The translations under genes were made by a program, and so were the position numbers. A stretch of 40,428 bases of DNA from Candidatus Woesearchaeota archaeon (GTDB lineage: Archaea > Nanobdellota > Nanobdellia > SCGC-AAA011-G17 > PNOQ01): positions 1 through 40,428 of the forward strand of contig JAGWAE010000004.1 of NCBI GenBank assembly GCA_018302135.1. Reading direction: 5' to 3'. The notes beneath the pieces are model-generated. The model was not told the origin of the DNA, made no database searches, and worked only from the letters and a program-made list of their open reading frames with translations. Of the stretch, positions 37,756 to 40,428 are shown piece after piece; position 1 is the first letter of the stretch, and the number at the start of each line of letters is the position of its first letter.

Positions 37756-39041
37756 GTCAATATTTAGATTTTGTGGATTTAAAATACAAACCAAGTAGTT
37801 CAGATTTGGTTGTTTTATTTAGAATAGAACCTGCTAAAGGAATTTCTAAAAGAGAAGCAATCGGCAGAGTTGCAGCTGAATCATCTAATGGAACATGGAC
37901 AACATTAAGCACATTAAAATCTCACATAAGAAAAATAAGAGCACGTGCATTTGAATTTGACGGCAATTATGTTAAAGTAGCTTATCCAATAGAATTATTT
38001 GAACTTGGTAGCATTCCTCAATTAATGAGTTCAGTTGCAGGTAATATTTTTGGTATGAAAGCAATAAACAATTTGAGATTAGAAGACATTCAATTTTCAA
38101 AAGAATATATAAAATCATTCAGAGGACCACAATATGGTATTGAAGGTATAAGAAAATATATGAAAATAAAAGAAAGGCCAATGATAGCAACAGTACCCAA
38201 ACCGAAAGTCGGTTTAACAACTAAAGAACATACAAAAGTTATTTTTGATTCTTGGGTAGGTGGAGTTGATTTTGCAAAAGATGATGAAAATTTAACATCT
38301 CAAAATTTTAATAAATTTGAAAATAGAGTAAAGGCAGCTGCAAAAGCAAGAGATCATGCAGAAAAAATAACTGGTGAAAAAAAAGATTACTTCATTAATG
38401 TTAGTGCAGAAACGAAAGAAATGTTAAGACGTACAAAACTAGCAAATGAGTACGATTTCAAATATGTAATGTGTGATATTTTAACGGTTGGTTGGTCCGG
38501 ATTACAAACATTAAGAGAAGAAACTCAAGACTTAAAACAAGCAATTCACGCCCATCGTGCATTCCATGCAGCATTTGATAGAAATCTAAAACATGGCATG
38601 TCTATGTTAACTTTAGCAAAATTATCAAGATTAATCGGAGTAGATAATATTCATATCGGAACAGTTCTTGGAAAGTTGGTAGGAACAAAAGAAGAAGTAA
38701 TAGACATTGAAAAAGAAATAGTTAATCAAAAAATAAAAACTAATCCAAAAGAAAACATTCTAGAACAAAATTGGTATAATATGAGAGATGTTATTCCAGT
38801 TTCATCTGGTGGCTTACATCCAGGACTAGTTCCAAATATAATAGATCTATTAGGAAAAGATATAGTGATCCAATTAGGCGGTGGAATACATGGTCATCCA
38901 AAAGGTTCAAAGTATGGTGCAATGGCTCTAAGACAAGCAATAGATGCAAAGTTAAATGGTATTTCTTTAGAAAATTATTCCAAAAATAATCATGAGTTAA
39001 AACTTGCACTTTCCAAATGGGGAACTTCTAAACCAGTGTAA
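37752..39041 (+). CDS. rbcL: Form III ribulose-1,5-bisphosphate carboxylase, catalytic residues intact
   Basis: AESSNGTWTTL, VAGNIFGMKA, TVPKPKVGL, GGVDFAKDDENLTSQ (KDDE), HAHRAFHAAFDR, HIGTVLGKLVG, VSSGGLHPGLVP. Confidence 0.96.
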   Translation: MSQYLDFVDLKYKPSSSDLVVLFRIEPAKGISKREAIGRVAAESSNGTWTTLSTLKSHIRKIRARAFEFDGNYVKVAYPIELFELGSIPQLMSSVAGNIFGMKAINNLRLEDIQFSKEYIKSFRGPQYGIEGIRKYMKIKERPMIATVPKPKVGLTTKEHTKVIFDSWVGGVDFAKDDENLTSQNFNKFENRVKAAAKARDHAEKITGEKKDYFINVSAETKEMLRRTKLANEYDFKYVMCDILTVGWSGLQTLREETQDLKQAIHAHRAFHAAFDRNLKHGMSMLTLAKLSRLIGVDNIHIGTVLGKLVGTKEEVIDIEKEIVNQKIKTNPKENILEQNWYNMRDVIPVSSGGLHPGLVPNIIDLLGKDIVIQLGGGIHGHPKGSKYGAMALRQAIDAKLNGISLENYSKNNHELKLALSKWGTSKPV

Positions 39042-39048
39042 AAGAAAA

Positions 39049-39108
39049 CTATATAAATACGACCAAATATATTAGATTTAATTAATTATCAATAAAAAAA
39101 AGGGAGGG
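39049..39108 (+). promoter_or_regulatory. TATA box (CTATATAAATA, 39049-39059) and Shine-Dalgarno (AGGGAGGG, 39101-39108) of the surface protein gene
   Basis: SD is 7 nt from the TTG start; TATA-to-start spacing implies a ~35-nt 5'UTR. Confidence 0.65.
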
Positions 39109-39115
39109 AAGAAAA

Positions 39116-40321
39116 TTGAATAAAAAGGGGATTTTTTTATTTACGCTGATTATTTTAGTATGTTTAGCTTATTTTAGTGATGCAAAAATATCTCAGGTAA
39201 CATTAAAAGAACCAGTTAATATGACATGGAGCACGAATGGTAGTTTAATGTTCAAATGTAATGCAACAGCAAACGAATCTAATTATATAACAAATGTGAC
39301 TTTATACGTATGGACAAATGATAGTACTGCAACATATAATACAAGTTTTGACAATACAAATGGAAGTGTAAATGGAACAGTAGACAACGTAACATTCACT
39401 TTAACAAGTATACCTGAAAGACAAGGATACAACTACACATGGAATTGTATGTGGATGGATAACGCGAGTAATAAGGGATGGTCAACTGCCAACAAGAGTT
39501 TTGGTGTTGATACAAATGTACCCGCAGTTGCTTTGGTTTCACCAAGTAATGGGGGTCAAGACTTAGATAGAAACATAGATTTCACATATAATGTTACAGA
39601 TAACAACACAATACAAAATTGTTCAGTATACATAAATAATGTATTAAACTCAAGTGATACATCAGTATCAAAAGGAGTTAATGAAATAATAACTGTATTG
39701 AATGTAAACCAAACAGACTCACTAACATGGTATGTAAGATGTTATGATGGAGCAAACAGATCAACAAACTCATCAACATATACAGTAGATACGTATGATA
39801 ACAGCCCAAGTACAAGTGGTGGTGGAGGTAGTGGTGGAAGCAACAGAGACGATATGGGTAACATAGAAGAATTACAAACTATGACTAAGACATTGGAAGA
39901 AAACAGTTATTTATATGTTACAGCTTCAGGGACAAAGCATAAATTAAAAGTTGGTAAAATAGGAAATGGCTCAGTAAATGTAACACTTTACTCAACAGTA
40001 ATATCAAATATTATTAAGTTAGGTGAAACAAAAGTATTTGATTTAGAAGGAGATTACGATTTAAGTGTAAAATTAAATAGCATTGCTGAGGATAGTGTAA
40101 GCTTAACCTTAAAAAACGTCAAAACAACACTACCAAATATACAACAATCACCACAAACAGAAACAACAGGTACAATAGAAACACCACAAGAGTCACCATC
40201 AACTCCAGTTTCAGAATCAGAAGGGGTTGTTAAGGAACAAAATTATACATTCCTGTGGATAATAATTGGATTGGTTGTAATAATTGGAACATATTTTGTT
40301 GTTGTAAAAAAGAAAAAATAA
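39116..40321 (+). CDS. Secreted, C-terminally membrane-anchored, sequon-rich surface protein with two Ig-like domains
   Basis: N-terminal signal-like helix, ~23 N-X-S/T sequons, two Cys-pair domains (FKCNATA..WNCMW; QNCSVY..VRCYD), Gly/Ser linker, C-terminal TM plus KKKK. Start TTG 39116 with SD AGGGAGGG. Confidence 0.82.
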   Translation: MNKKGIFLFTLIILVCLAYFSDAKISQVTLKEPVNMTWSTNGSLMFKCNATANESNYITNVTLYVWTNDSTATYNTSFDNTNGSVNGTVDNVTFTLTSIPERQGYNYTWNCMWMDNASNKGWSTANKSFGVDTNVPAVALVSPSNGGQDLDRNIDFTYNVTDNNTIQNCSVYINNVLNSSDTSVSKGVNEIITVLNVNQTDSLTWYVRCYDGANRSTNSSTYTVDTYDNSPSTSGGGGSGGSNRDDMGNIEELQTMTKTLEENSYLYVTASGTKHKLKVGKIGNGSVNVTLYSTVISNIIKLGETKVFDLEGDYDLSVKLNSIAEDSVSLTLKNVKTTLPNIQQSPQTETTGTIETPQESPSTPVSESEGVVKEQNYTFLWIIIGLVVIIGTYFVVVKKKK

Positions 40322-40389
40322 AATTTCTTTTTCTTTTATTTTTAATATAAACAAATAAATTTATAAATATACTAAGCAGTATTTAATAT

Positions 40390-40428
40390 ATGGCTGAAAA
40401 TTTAAAGAAATATTCTATGTTAATTGTT
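40390..40428 (+). CDS. Partial ORF at window edge (MAENLKKYSMLIV...), function unknown
   Basis: ATG 40390 preceded by AT-rich TATA-like sequence; truncated by window end. Confidence 0.4.
   Translation, partial: MAENLKKYSMLIV

Noticed and set aside
37752-39041. RuBisCO-like (form IV) protein
   Set aside because: Key catalytic residues (KDDE, KPK, HAHR, GKL, SSGG) are all present, so form III carboxylase is the better call.
1-40428. CRISPR array, tRNA/rRNA genes, IS elements or transposases
   Set aside because: No regularly spaced direct repeats, no tRNA cloverleaf or rRNA-like GC-rich block in the short intergenic gaps, and no transposase/integrase motifs in the ORFs; a tRNAscan or IS search was not possible.

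Overview
The window is an AT-rich, very gene-dense segment that reads as archaeal: AglB/STT3, form III RuBisCO with an e2b2-type ribose-1,5-bisphosphate isomerase, archaeal TATA boxes and mostly leaderless genes. A small DPANN-like genome is my inference. Most of the window (about 1-35.4 kb) is a surface-glycan / N-glycosylation island. It holds AglB, GT2, GT4, GT9, CgeB-like and GT-C glycosyltransferases, a Wzx-type flippase, sugar-nucleotide enzymes, two SPASM radical-SAM enzymes, FkbM-type methyltransferases and a split, truncated transketolase. It also holds a NodU/CmcH carbamoyltransferase cassette with small membrane partners resembling the sxtIJK arrangement. One of those partners is a 52-aa DUF5989-like ORF (23083-23241, -) that the supplied ORF track misses. 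A nitroreductase-family gene directly coupled by an ATGA overlap to an alpha/alpha-toroid-like gene occurs twice, in two distinct forms (5.1 kb and 32.6 kb). The right end has a SpoIIM-like membrane protein, a translationally coupled R15P isomerase - HAD phosphatase - form III RuBisCO operon, and a sequon-dense secreted surface protein that is a plausible AglB substrate. At the DNA level, all seven convergent gene pairs abut or overlap (+3 to -27 nt). At least two divergent pairs share one palindromic TATA-like box almost exactly midway between two leaderless start codons. All family calls come from reading motifs; no database search was run.
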